From assembly GCF_014633365.1 (NCBI RefSeq), contig NC_068344.1:36392670-36456669 (forward strand): 64,000 nt of DNA, in the 5' to 3' direction. Numbering within the stretch: the stretch's first letter is position 1; the number at the start of each line of letters is the position of its first letter. This document shows positions 49,554 through 61,021 of this stretch, one piece after another. Source of the stretch: Diospyros lotus (Eukaryota; Streptophyta; Magnoliopsida; Ericales; Ebenaceae). The position numbers and the translations under genes were made by a program. The notes under the pieces were generated by a model. The model had not been told where the DNA came from and searched no databases. It saw nothing but the letters and a program-made list of their open reading frames with translations.

Positions 49554-51359
49554 ATGGCGGCTCTCAAGGATCTTCTTCCACCTGTGAAGTCATCTGGATC
49601 TGCATACTATGATCACTCCAATGATCCCTGGTTCAAGCAGAGGTACAGCGCTGCGGAAGCTGAGCGTGCAGTGACTATTAAGGCCAATCCAGTGCCACCG
49701 TACCTGAAACGTGATGGGTTTCGTCCCTCTAAGCCCGAAGATTTTGGCGATGGTGGGGCGTTTCCTGAAATTCATTATGCCCAGTACCCTCTTGGTATGG
49801 GTAGGAAGACTGATGCTAGACCTGGTCAGAAGACACTGCCAGTCACAGTCGATGAGCATGGTAATGTGACTTTTGATGCAGTTGTGAAGCAAAATGAAAA
49901 TGCTTCAAAGATAGTCTATTCCCAGCATCGAGACCTTGTGCCAAAGATTTTAAAAAGTGAGAATGATGAGGAAGAAGACTTGGATGAGTTGCAGAAAGAG
50001 ATTGAGGAGACAACCGAGCAGACAAAAGCAGAACTTGAGAAGATTGTGAATAGGAGGTTGAGTGCTGCTCAACCAAAAAATGTTCCAACACAATCTGCTG
50101 ATTCAAAATTCATTAAGTATAAGCCATCGGCTCAGAGTGCAGCTTTTAATTCAGGTGCAAAGGAGAGGATTATCAGGATGGTTGAGATGCCCGTGGATCC
50201 ACTAGAGCCACCGAAATTCAAGCACAAGAGGGTTCCAAAGGCCTCTGGTTCTCCTCCTGTCCCAGTGATGCACTCTCCACCACGTCCTGTGACTGTCAAG
50301 GACCAACAAGATTGGAAGATTCCACCATGTATTTCCAACTGGAAGAACCCGAAAGGGTATACAATCCCACTTGACAAGCGCCTTGCAGCAGATGGTAGGG
50401 GCCTACAGGAGGTTCAAATTAATGATAATTTTGCAAAGTTGTCAGAAGCACTGTATGTTGCAGAACAGAAGGCTAGGGAGGCTGTTGCAATGAGGTCAAA
50501 AGTTCAAAAGGAGATGATGATGAAGGAGAAGGAAAGAAAAGAACAGGAACTGCGTGCCTTAGCTCAGAAAGCACGAGCTGAGAGGACAGGTGCAGCTCCC
50601 CCGGCTTCTGTTCCAATGCCTTCTGACAAGAGTATGATGGATGATGCTGATATGAGGGGAGAATATGAGCGTGTTAAAGAGAAGGATGCCCCGAAGGAAA
50701 CAAAGGAGGAAAGGGAGGAGAGGTTGCAGAGAGAGAAAATTCGCGAGGAGCGACGCCGTGAGAGGGAGAGGGAAAGAAGGTTGGAGGCTAAAGATGTGGC
50801 AATGGGAAAGAAGAGCAAGATTACAAGAGATAGAGACCGTGATATCAGTGAGAAGGTTGCCCTTGGGATGGCATCTACCGGAGCAGGAAGAGGGGGTGAG
50901 GTTATGTATGACCAAAGATTGTTTAACCAGGAGAAGGGGATGGATTCTGGGTTTGCTACTGATGATCAGTATAATGTCTATGACAAGGGCTTGTTCACAG
51001 CTCAGCCCACTCTTTCTACCCTGTACAGGCCTAAGAAGGATGTGGATGCTGACATGTATGGAGGTGCAGATGAACAAATGGAGAAGATTATGAAGACTGA
51101 CCGCTTCAAACCTGACAAGGCATTTGCCGGCACGTCTGAGAAGACTGGTCCTAGGGACAGGCCTGTGGAATTTGAGAAAGAAGCAGAAGAGGCTGATCCA
51201 TTTGGTTTGGATCAGTTCTTGACAGAGGTGAAGAAGGGTAAAAAGGCCATGGACAAAATTGGCAGTGGAGGAACTATGAAAGCCAGTGCTGGGTCATCCA
51301 TGCGAGAAGGCCATGAAGGATCTAGCAGGTCGCGTATTGCTTTTGAAAGAGGGCGTTGA
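49554..51359 (+). CDS. SKIP: SNW/SKI-interacting protein (SKIP), splicing and transcription cofactor
   Basis: Single coding exon, 601 aa. SKIP/SNW1 is a spliceosome component (Prp19-associated) and, in plants, also works with the Paf1 complex in transcription and clock or stress responses. I chose ATG 49554 (MAALKDLLPP) because an ATG 26 codons upstream lies largely within the leader intron. Landmarks: YYDHSNDPWFK, EDFGDGGAFPEIH, the SNW core KIPPCISNWKNPKGYTIPLD, KARAERTG, a highly charged coiled-coil with REERRRERERERRLEAKD, then KSKITRDRDRDISEKVALG and EVMYDQRLFNQ. The domain order and length match plant SKIP. The C-terminal end is FERGR. It is head-to-head with STT3A. A candidate AATAAA lies at 51538-51543. 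Confidence 0.96.
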   Translation: MAALKDLLPPVKSSGSAYYDHSNDPWFKQRYSAAEAERAVTIKANPVPPYLKRDGFRPSKPEDFGDGGAFPEIHYAQYPLGMGRKTDARPGQKTLPVTVDEHGNVTFDAVVKQNENASKIVYSQHRDLVPKILKSENDEEEDLDELQKEIEETTEQTKAELEKIVNRRLSAAQPKNVPTQSADSKFIKYKPSAQSAAFNSGAKERIIRMVEMPVDPLEPPKFKHKRVPKASGSPPVPVMHSPPRPVTVKDQQDWKIPPCISNWKNPKGYTIPLDKRLAADGRGLQEVQINDNFAKLSEALYVAEQKAREAVAMRSKVQKEMMMKEKERKEQELRALAQKARAERTGAAPPASVPMPSDKSMMDDADMRGEYERVKEKDAPKETKEEREERLQREKIREERRRERERERRLEAKDVAMGKKSKITRDRDRDISEKVALGMASTGAGRGGEVMYDQRLFNQEKGMDSGFATDDQYNVYDKGLFTAQPTLSTLYRPKKDVDADMYGGADEQMEKIMKTDRFKPDKAFAGTSEKTGPRDRPVEFEKEAEEADPFGLDQFLTEVKKGKKAMDKIGSGGTMKASAGSSMREGHEGSSRSRIAFERGR

Positions 51360-51537
51360 ACGAGATCTTCACTAGGTTTTTCGCTATCAATACTTTGTAA
51401 GTGTCCATGCTTGTTTATGCCTTGGTTGCTTGATTTGCAAGGCCTGCGGTCACAGGTGAGGAAGTCGGGCATGAATTTGATGTTTGTTTCTTTGTGTGGA
51501 GATGATTTAGCTGTTGCATTTCACTGGCTACTACTGA

Positions 51538-51543
51538 AATAAA
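51538..51543 (+). terminator. Candidate poly(A) signal of SKIP
   Basis: AATAAA about 180 bp after the stop codon, the first canonical hexamer in the 3' flank. Confidence 0.4.
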
Positions 51544-51905
51544 CTATTTCGGCTGTCTACTGTTGATGTGCAACTTCTTTTGTCATAGTTGGACTACTGT
51601 TGAGCATTAACACTTAATTTGGTACCCCATTTATTTTCACCCTTTCTATGTAACTGCTTTTGGTCTAGAAACCTGGACTTGAGAGTATGGAATGAGAAAG
51701 GGTGTCACCCTCATGAAAAGATAAGAGATGGATGACGTTCGTCCTTAGACAGTAGTTACAAAGAAATTGCCCCTAGTGTTGGTGGAAATCTATAGAATTG
51801 AAATGAAAATTGAATTTATTTTGAACATGTTACTTTCCAGTTGTTCACTTGCCATATTAATCCAGTTGATGTAAGGTCTCATGTGCTGATCAACTCCTAC
51901 TTTCA

Positions 51906-52520
51906 GAAAACATTCTTGTTATCTTTGATGTGCTTGTAACTGATTTAAACTGCTTAAGTCTTAAAGAAATTACATAACTTGCAGATTAAATGTGCTTGTT
52001 TCTATTTTTTGACAAAGAGAATAGTGTCAATTGTCAAGCCTCTCAGACCTCCTGAAATAGGACTAAAGGAGACCTAAAAATTGAAGGAAAAAGAAGCAAG
52101 CCACGGCTCTTTTGCTACCAAGCAATTGTAAGAGGGTATTCAAATCATCACAGTAGAGCATGGTTTCTTAAAATCTGACCATCTTTTCATGTTCTGTTTC
52201 TTAACCAGGCTAAGAAGTGATGGTTTGTGAAATCTATTTGTCTAGATCCTGCAGGGAAGGTTCTCCTCCTTGCAAAAGAAACCTAAAAGGCTGTCCAATT
52301 GAGCTCAGTTTATTTAGTCCCATTTATATCTTGTGTTTCTCTTTCTCTTTAAAACCTAAAAGTCAAGCTAATCAGGCTCAATTTATTTTCTACTCTCGAG
52401 CAATGGATTTTAATCCCATTTATATGCGTGTGCCTATGTGTGTGAATGTGTATATATGTGTCTTCTCTATAGAGGATGCCAAAGTATTTTCTGTGCAAAT
52501 CCAACACCCTAAATGCTAAA
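51906..52520 (+). repeat. Duplicated segment, copy 2 (3' flank of SKIP)
   Basis: Collinear with STT3A intron 2 (45632-46010 and 46840-47215), with small indels. It lacks the roughly 0.8 kb between those blocks. Same orientation as copy 1, so the two form direct repeats about 5-6 kb apart. Confidence 0.8.
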
Positions 52521-55500
52521 TTGACCAAATTATAGTCAGTTCATTGACTGAAAGGCATTCCTTTCTAAGCTTATAAGATCTCTAGATCACAAACAAATTT
52601 GTTAAACAATTTTACTACTATAATAAGGATGATGGCATGATATTATCGTTACATTAAATACTTTTTCATAAAATATTATGTAAGGAGCAAAATATTTGTC
52701 AAAGCTACAAAATAATTTCTTCAAATGGTGACAGCAGTTACATCTCCATTTATTTGGTTACATAGATATATTTGGAAATGAAATATATTTATATTTGACA
52801 ATATAATTATTACTTTACAATAATTAATTTTTAATATCAGAAAAAATGTTTTTTTTAAGATTAAGAAGTCTAAGATGCTTTAAGATGTGACTTAAAAATA
52901 CATACACACACACACATATATATATCGAAGTCCACGCAGGTTTAGATCGATGGGTTCGGAGCGAAACCTACTATGTGTTTTTCTTAAATTTTATAAGAGC
53001 GAAACCTACCATGTATTTTTTTTAAATTTTATAAGAGGGAGGGTGGGAGGGAGGATATTTTTAAAATTTTAAAAAATTAACCTCTTGTTTGGTGACAGGC
53101 GCTATCTATTGCACGGTATTAATTTTAAGAGAAGCCAGTGATAATTTTAAAAATAGAGAGATAGTCAATACATTTTAATAAAACCCCATAGATGCAATAT
53201 AAAATTTACCCACCAGTATTTTGAATTTATCATTATATTGATTACATTTTCTAAAAAATATAAAAACTTAACCTGCAAAACCCAATGCTATCTATTTTTA
53301 TTATTGTTTGATATTAATCTATTTTATGACAATATAATAATACTATCAAACAAAATTAGACATAATTTTCATGCTGAGAGAGAGAGAGAGGGGGAGGGAG
53401 GGAGGAGGGGGGGGGGGGGTGTTTACATGTAAACAAGAATCACAACATATAATCTGAGAAACAGAACCTATTATGAGCTAGAGGTTTCAAATTGCATGCC
53501 CAAGCGCCTTACAAACTGCAAAGGCCCAAAGGATAAAGAGGAAAATAAATAAGACAATACCAAAATATAACTTCGCTAACCCAAAAAGCGCGCGCGCTAG
53601 AGAGAGAGGCAATGAAAGGGAAAGCCAGTACGTAAAATTGCCTTGTTTGCAACTTTGCTCCAAAAGGTTAAAACTTTGCCTCTTCTCTTCTGTGTTGTTT
53701 CTGGGAAAACTGAGTCAACTTCTTGGCAGACCATAACCTTTTATAAGTCCAAATCTTGCACCAACTCAAGATGGAATGCAAGGCAATGTTGATGGGTTGC
53801 CTTGGTGATGAGCAAAATTACAGAATTATTGCAGAAGCAGAAATTTGTGTAAACTTTCCTCCCGTTGAACAAATTCCCACCCAAAGCCACGAACATCTAC
53901 GCAAATAGTTGAGAATCGATTTGCTGAATATTGGGAAACTTTTGCCTCAAAGTGGCCACATAACTCGGAGAATGTGCCTGCATTGGAGGAATGATTCAAG
54001 GGCAGAACCCAGGCTGTTACTAATGTCCAATGATCAAGAGAAATCAGTATGCCCTATATTGAGTTCTAATTGCTTACCCTCATAGAGAATGGAACTAAAA
54101 GTGATAAGAGCATTTAAGTAGAGACATTGCTATAAACGAGTGGACAGCTATGTGATAAAAGTTAAAAATTCTACAACATCTCAACATTCAAGGGAGATAT
54201 AGCGTGCATATTTACACCTCAGCCTGAGAAGAATGGCAAGACAAAATTTCTAACCAAAAGATAAGCTACAGATACCAATGTGTTGAAAAATTAGCAATCT
54301 GTCAACGCAAGCCGTTCTCAAGAGCAAATTTGATCGTGGAAGAACAAGTTATGATTGTACAAGTTATGCATTAAGTTTACGTTCATCCAGATCAATCCAA
54401 ATATTACAAGTACAAGCATGCTCATGCCTACGTTTTATAAATTTGAGTTGGTAGCATTCCTTATCATTTTGTCACCTTATATATGACTGTTAGCAACAAT
54501 TATAGTTTATAATCAAAATGCTTTCATCTTGGTAAAGAACTCATATCAGTTTCTTAAAAAATAAACAAAAGGACATTTGAAATTTTGACCATAAATTTTA
54601 GTTTTACCCTTAAAACTAAATAACATTGAGAAGATTTGAACCACTAGAAAAGAGACAGAAAGGGTTAAGAAGGCTCAATGTACAAGTTGCAATCATAAAC
54701 TCAAGCATACAAGTACAAACACAAAGCTAATGCTCAACATAGAAGGCACCAGCAGGAGCAACTTTGGTGTAAAATTGTCTAATCAAATGGTTATAATTAA
54801 CACGGGAAGTATCAAAGGTAAAAGTCAAATATTTACAACTTGAAATAGAGAACACATGGAATTATTTTTCTGAAAGAAAATAAATTTTGTAAAACTACCG
54901 GCATGAAGAAAAGTTATGCTAAAATGGGACAGACATTTCCAAAAACATGGCCAACTAAAAACATACAAGAACTCCTTATTCAAGTAAAACACCAATGTCA
55001 CTCAAAAGGAAAAAGGAGTGGCGGAATATGGATATGGTTAGGGACTCCAATTGTCAAGAATTGCTTCTTCATTCAACTCTCCCATCAGAAAGGAGACCAC
55101 CTTCATCACTGCTAGGAACATTCAGATGCTATCTAAATGAACACAGTGCAGTTAGCCAGTGGCATCTATTCCATTTCACCAAGTTGAAAAACAATTTTAA
55201 GCATATCATTTTTGTTTTCACATTGAAAATTTGCCATTGGAAACATTAACCTGTTTAAGTACAAAGAGGCTTTTCCTAATAATCTGACAGGCATGTGATT
55301 TCTTCTACCAGGTTCAATTACGAGGTGTTCTACATGCTTTATCCTTTCTTATAGTTAAGTCAGCATAAAGAGGACACCACATTAATAATTACAACATAAC
55401 CATCACCATAATACAGTTCAAAGAGAAGAAACTCATCCCATAGCCTATCACAACTTGTAATTCATCCCCTAGCATAATGCACAACAAAAATCCACACCTA

Positions 55501-57049
55501 TGGAAAAGAAAGGCCAAAAAAACCTACACCTTCAAATAACTCATCAAACAATTTCTTAGGATTTTCTGAAAATTGTTTTTTCAAAATTATTTACAAAAAA
55601 ATTTATGAAAAGTTGTGATGAAAATCAAAATTGGTGTCTGATGATGTATAGTTCTCCCATCACATTTATTTTACGTTCTTGGTTTGCTCCAATGTAGTCA
55701 ATGAAGTTCTTGGAAACATAAAGTTGGAAAGGTTTGTCAGGCATTTATAGTTACAAATCAGAATTAACTCATGCTTTGCTATTGCATATTGCAGCATTTA
55801 TACAAATATTAAATTTGACAGTACAGTGTTGACAGAACTAAAGGTGAGAAGCATGTTGCCAATATACTGGGAATATGAACCCTGTTTAGCAATTGAAGGA
55901 ATCTAAATCAATATTCAAAAAATCAGACCGGGGTACTAAACTGGGAAGGGGAGAGGTTCAGGGTTCAATGATTGGACGGCAGTCAAACTCTAGGAACAGT
56001 GGGAGAGCAAGAGTCAAACTTGATGTGCTTTGATGTGTGCATTCACTTTCTTTAAGGTGTAAATTGCCCCACTAACATTGCTGCAGGGTTAATAGCAAAT
56101 CACGTCCAGAATACAACAAAATCACAGAACTTGCAGTCAGCACAGCTGAAAGCTCTCCTTTAGAACTTCTCTTGAAAACTATGTATTTAGATAGATAGAG
56201 GAAGAAGAGTGAAATACAAATTACTCTCTGAATGATTTCAAATTCCATTTATAGTGTTCCAAGAGTATAAAACATAACCATTCCAAAAGAACACATCCTT
56301 TAGAAAAGATCATGTCTTTTAGGATGGATGCGTCTTCCAGAACAACATAACTTATAAAACTAAATATAAACTCAAATACATACCAGAATATAATAGTTTT
56401 AAATAAGTAAATTATGTAATAATTAAAATTACAATTTAAAAATTAAAAAAAAAATCTTTCTTGATAATGGTTAGAATAGCAACCTGAACCTCAAACCAAC
56501 CTGATCAAAAACAATTTTAGCCATTTTTTTATGTATTACCAACCCATATGTATGATAAACAATACTTTATACATACATAAATGTATATTATGTTATATCC
56601 CCTAGAAACCCTTTCCAGATCCATCCTTTCAATCTCCATTAGCTTTCATCTGTCCTCAATTTTATTCTCCTTTAATAGCCATTCATCTTCTTCTCTATCA
56701 ATCACAAGCCAGCATATTTTTCCATTTTTATTATCTTCAACCACCTCTATTTCAGATGATTGCGTGAATAGAAATCATAAGGGAATAGAAATCATCCAAA
56801 GGAGAGGTTATCTTCAACAACATACTGCAATTTTCTCGCCTTCTGTGCAAACAAGAAGACCAAGAAGACCAAGCTTCATACCTTTTGTAGCCATGAGTTA
56901 ACTTCTGCAAGCTCCTCTTCAGCCTCCTATTGCGCGAAATATGGTTTATTTTGCCATCTGTTTTCTAATGGATTAGGGAGAACTGTGTATTTGTTTTCCC
57001 ATGCATTTGATTTTCTGTTGTGTGAAAGGAGGAGGTTCAACAACCAAAC
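52521..57049. other. Gene-poor spacer
   Basis: AT-rich DNA with no identifiable gene. It holds a 40-bp tandem duplication containing GCGAAACCTACTATGTG and its variant (about 52960-53036), and a purine/G-rich tract (53377-53420). A possible terminal exon is listed separately. The 106-codon frame at 56581-56901 is Ser/Ile-rich and unconvincing. Confidence 0.45.
53897..53977 (-). other. Possible isolated 3'-terminal exon
   Basis: On the minus strand an acceptor CCAATGCAG is followed by 26 codons and a TAG (53899-53897). The peptide (SPSYVATLRQKFPNIQQID and flanks) has an ordinary protein-like composition, unlike the surrounding DNA. I could not assemble upstream exons or name a family. It may be an exon of an unrecognised gene, a gene relic or chance. 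Confidence 0.2.
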
Positions 57050-57057
57050 CGGCTAGG
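57050..57057. repeat. Left 8-bp target site duplication of the hAT element
   Basis: CGGCTAGG, repeated exactly at 61014-61021. Confidence 0.93.
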
Positions 57058-57065
57058 CATAGTTA

Positions 57066-57200
57066 TCAAAGGCGCGCCTAGGCGCGAGGCGCCAGTTTGG
57101 CGCCTCGCCTTGGCCAAGGCGAGGCGGTTTTGGCGAGGCCCTCGCCTTGCGCGCCTAGGCGCTGGGGCATGAGGCGCGCCTAGGCGTGCCTCATGAAACT
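57066..57200. repeat. Left subterminal GC-rich repeat cluster of the hAT element
   Basis: Dense, often palindromic words (AGGCGCGCCTAGGCG, GAGGCG, GCCTCGCC) within about 140 bp of the terminus, in AT-rich surroundings. The mirrored cluster at the other end is at 60911-61005. Confidence 0.8.
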
Positions 57201-57212
57201 GAGGTTTTCTAC

Positions 57213-57760
57213 TTAAATCTTGCAGCCCAATCGCGCTTGCCTCTCCTCCCGACTGCATCCAGCCGCGCTTGCCTCTCCTCTCCAGCTCGCTGCTCGCTCC
57301 TCACTCCTCCCGACTATAGCATCTACCGTGCTTGCCTCTCCTCCCAACTCGCTGCTCGCTGGCCCTCGCTGCTCGCTCGCCCTCGCCCGATCTTCCATTC
57401 TTCCTCTTCCTCTCTAGCCCTAGCCGCGCGACCGCGCCTGCCTCCTCTCTTCCTCTTCTCTCCAGCTCGCCCTCGCCCGATCTTCTTCTTCCTCTCCTCT
57501 CCAGCTGCGACCCCCTCCTCTCTCTCTCCAGCCCCAGCCCGATCCTCCTCTTCCTCTCTGCCGCGCCTGCCTCCTCTCTTCCTCTCCTCTCCAGCTCGCT
57601 GCTTGCTCGATCTTCCTCTCCAGTCTCCAGCCGCGCCCTTTCTTCTATTCTCCTCTGCTGAGTCTGCCCACGCCACGGTCTTCTCCTCTCTTCCTCGCCT
57701 CTTCTCATCTGCTCCTGAGCTCTTCAAGTTGAAGCTGCTAAGGGCCTAAAGCTGCCGCCG
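57213..57760. repeat. Pyrimidine-rich degenerate repeats 5' of the transposase gene
   Basis: Recurrent words GCTCGCCCTCGCCCGATCTTC and CTCCTCTCCAGCTCGC over about 550 bp, probably promoter/leader of the transposase gene. Open frames on both strands here are Ser/Leu/Pro or Arg/Glu low-complexity and not considered genes. Confidence 0.65.
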
Positions 57761-57962
57761 CCGCTGCCCACATCTTCTCCTATATTCATAATTTCATATT
57801 GTAAGTTCTTTAGTTGTATTTTATTTGTTTATTTCTTGCATTTTTGCTTAATTTATTTTGCTGGCAGCTGGTTGCTGAAATTTGCTTTTAAGTCTTTATA
57901 ATTTATTTCTATAATTAGGAGAATTTTGATGAAATTGGAACTGTGTTGCAATAGCCCAATAA

Positions 57963-60637
57963 ATGTCGTCAACCACTTCCAAAACGGACCCGGCATGGAA
58001 TTATTTTGAAGCTGATCCTAATGATAGAAATACCACCACATGTAAATTTTGTCGTAAAGTAACAAAAGGTGGTATATTTTGGGCGAAACAACATCTTGTG
58101 GGCGGTTTTAGGAATACTAAAGCTTGTCCAAAATGTCCTCCATCAGTAAAAGAAGAGATTGGAGAGTACATGCAAAAGAAGAAAAATAACAGGGATGAGC
58201 GAAATATAGCATCGTTAGATGATGATATTCAATTTGGTGAAGGGTATGATGATGATGATGATGAGCAGCTGCCTCAAAGTAGAAAAAGACCCAATGTATC
58301 TACCGGAAGTGGAAGCGGTACTGGTAGTATTGGTAGTGTTAAAGGGCCAACACAAAAAGGTCCACTTGATGTTTTTCTTAAAGACCCAGAAGTTAATGTG
58401 TTGAAAAGCAAGGGCAAAGGAAAGCAAACAAGGTTGGGTGAGCATGATTTTGCAAAAAAAGAGTTAAGAGCTCGAGTTTGTAGAAGCTTTGCACGATGGA
58501 TGTATGATGCAGGCATTCCATTCAATGCAGTGACATATGACAGTTTTAAAGTATTTATAGAAGCAGTTGGTCAGTATGGTCCGGGTGTGAAGCCGCCTAG
58601 TTACCATGAAGTCAAGGTTCCCCTTCTCAAACAAGAGGTGGAAGCCACTCGTGAAATGATGAAAGATCATGAAGAGGCGTGGGCCAAATATGGATGTTCC
58701 ATTTTGTCAGATGGCTGGAAAGACAAGAGGGAAAGGACATTGATTAACTTTTTAGTCAATTCTCCTAAAGGAAGTACGTTCTTGGAGTCTGTTGATGGTT
58801 CTAGCTATTCAAAGACTGGGGAAAAGATGTTTCAATTATTAAGTAAATGTGTGGAAAAGATTGGAGTAAGAAATGTGGTGCAAGTGGTCACCGATAGTGC
58901 TTCAAACAATGTTTTAGCAGGTATGAAATTCATTTTTGTAATTTGTATTATGTTTATAAATAGAACAATTTGAATATTCATTAGATATTTATTATTTACT
59001 AATATCTTGTTAATTTCACTCTAAATAATAACAGGAAGATTTTTGGAGGCAAAATATCCTACGTTGTTTTGGACACCATGTGCAGCGCACTGTTTGGATT
59101 TAATGTTGGAAGATATTTTCAAGTTACCTAATATGAAGAAGACATTTGAGAGAGCTGTTATGGTGAATAGCTATATCTATACTCGTTCGGGTCTAGTAAA
59201 CATGCTTAGAAGGTTTACTGACAAGAAAGAGTTGTTGAGGCCTGCAAAAACACGGTTTGCAACTGCCTTTATCACTTTGGGCAGGATGCATAGTCTGAAA
59301 AGCAACCTTAGAAGGATGTTTACCTCCGAGGAGTGGATGACAAGCAAGTGGGTAAAAGAAGCGGGGGCTAAAAAGGTTGTAGAAGTGATTTTGATGCCTT
59401 CATTTTGGAACAATGTTGTATTTGCTTTAAAGGTGGCTGGTCCATTGGTGCGTGTATTGCGCTTAGTGGATGGTGAGAAGAAGCTTGCTATGGGATACAT
59501 ATATGAGGCCATGGATAGGGCCAAAGAAGCGATTGCTAACTCTTTTAATGGGGATGAAAAGAAGTATGCACCCATTTTTCAGATTATTGATAATCGATGG
59601 GATGTTCAGCTTCATCGCCCCTTGCACGCAGCTGGTTGGTACTTGAACCCAGAATATTTTTACAAGGCTGAACGTATAGATCCAGAGATCATGACTGGCT
59701 TATATGAATGCATTGGAAAGTTAAATCCAGATATAAAGGTTCAAGACCAAATTGATGCTGAGCTTTCGATGTATAACAATGCAGATGGGTTCTTTGGAAA
59801 CTATATGGCTATTAGAAAGAGAGCTGAGAAATCACCAGGTACACATATATATATTACATTATATATATAATCATTCTAGATAATAGATAATAACTAACCC
59901 ATGAATTTTATTGAACAGCTGAATGGTGGGCTTCATATGGAATGTCAACACCCACGTTGCAAAAATTTGCAATTAAAATTCTTAGCTTGACTTGTAGTTC
60001 ATCTGGGTGTGAACGTAATTGGAGTGTGTTTGAAAATGTAAGTGCATTGTACATATACACTTACAATTTTTATTAGTAGTTGGTTTGTTTCATGTAACTT
60101 ATTCTTAGTATGTTTTTGCATAAATTGTTGCAGCTTCATACTAAACGGAGAAACAGGCTTGATCAACTTCGTTTAAACGACTTGGTGTTTGTGAAATACA
60201 ATAGAGCATTGAGGCGTCGATATCAAATGCGTGATACCATTGACCCTATCATATTAACCGACATTGATGAAAGCAATGAATGGTTGACTAGAAAACTTGA
60301 TGAGGAGAATGATAAAGATGATGAAACTGTTTTTCCAGATGACATTGGGGATGGGTTGACATGGAGTAATGTTGCTGCGGCTGCAGGAGTTGGAGAGCCT
60401 AGTTATCAATTTAGAACTAAACAAACTCGATCACAATTGGGATCAACTTCGATTTCGACTTCAAAGCGGCGAGTAACTCAAGAGATTGAAGAGGAGGAAA
60501 GTGAGGCAGGGACCGAAGATGATGAAGACTTGGAAGAGGGAGAAGAATTGAGAGATGAAGAAGAAGATGAAGGGGTGATTGAAGGGGATGATGAAGATAT
60601 TGACCTTGATGTTGATGATCTCCTTGATGATGATTGA
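57963..60637 (+). CDS. hAT-type transposase, apparently intact
   Basis: Cut-and-paste DNA transposase. Four exons in frame: 57963-58920, 59035-59838, 59919-60037, 60134-60637; 794 aa. Order: BED-type zinc finger (CKFCRKV ... KQHLVGG ... CPKCP, residues about 22-60), an acidic/Ser-Gly linker, the DUF659-like region with SDGWKDKRERTLINFLVN and the Asp-bearing VVTDSASNNVLAG, then an RNase H-like core with an all-helical insertion (WTPCAAHCLDLML). The C-terminal hAT dimerisation motif reads CERNWSVFENLHTKRRNRL and is split by the last intron. The final 55 or so residues are almost wholly acidic, which is unusual. All introns are GT-AG (114, 80 and 96 nt). No premature stop was found. It is the only gene in the element. 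Confidence 0.93.
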
Positions 60638-60910
60638 TTAAAAAACTTTTTTATATTGATTGTGGACTTGTAGTGTTTATGTGTTTGTTTAGAACTTAGC
60701 ATTATAATTGGTGCTTGGTAAAGTTTAAGACTTTAAGTTTGAACTTTGATGATGTTTCTAGTTTAGAATTTGCATGATGAATGAATTAACTTTGATGTTG
60801 TTAGTTTATAGAATTTGAAGATAATGAATCATGAATGATATGAATGTGTTATTATTGATAATTTGATAGTTGTTTATGATTTTACAAGATTTTGAGTTTT
60901 TTTCCTAAAA

Positions 60911-61005
60911 GGTGCGCCTCGCTTCGCAAAGGCGCGCCTCGCCTCGTGCGCCTCGCGCCTCAGGCTCCAGGACCTTTTGCGCCTCGCTGCGCCTCGCGCC
61001 TTTCA
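60911..61005. repeat. Right subterminal GC-rich repeat cluster of the hAT element
   Basis: Tandem GCGCCTCGC-type words, inverted relative to the left cluster, ending at the right terminal repeat. Confidence 0.8.
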
Positions 61006-61013
61006 GAACTATG

Positions 61014-61021
61014 CGGCTAGG
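61014..61021. repeat. Right 8-bp target site duplication of the hAT element
   Basis: CGGCTAGG, identical to 57050-57057. Confidence 0.93.

Larger units (their letters stand above)
57058..61013 (+). mobile_element. Complete hAT-superfamily transposon, 3956 bp
   Basis: Exact 8-bp target duplication (CGGCTAGG). Short terminal inverted repeats CATAGTTATCAAAGGCGCG and, for the right end reverse-complemented, CATAGTTCTGAAAGGCGCG match at 17 of 19. Both ends carry GC-rich subterminal clusters of GGCGCG/GAGGCGC words, likely transposase-binding sites by analogy with other hAT elements. A 4-exon transposase gene lies inside without a stop or frameshift. Full ends, perfect target duplication and open coding sequence suggest recent and possibly autonomous mobility. 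Confidence 0.93.

Noticed and set aside
56581..56901. 106-codon Ser/Ile-rich frame
   Set aside because: Compositionally biased, no recognisable domain or splice context.
57186..57749. 187-codon frame and four antisense frames in the hAT 5' region
   Set aside because: Low-complexity Leu/Ser/Pro or Arg/Glu sequence from pyrimidine-rich repeats, with no domain and equal openness on both strands.
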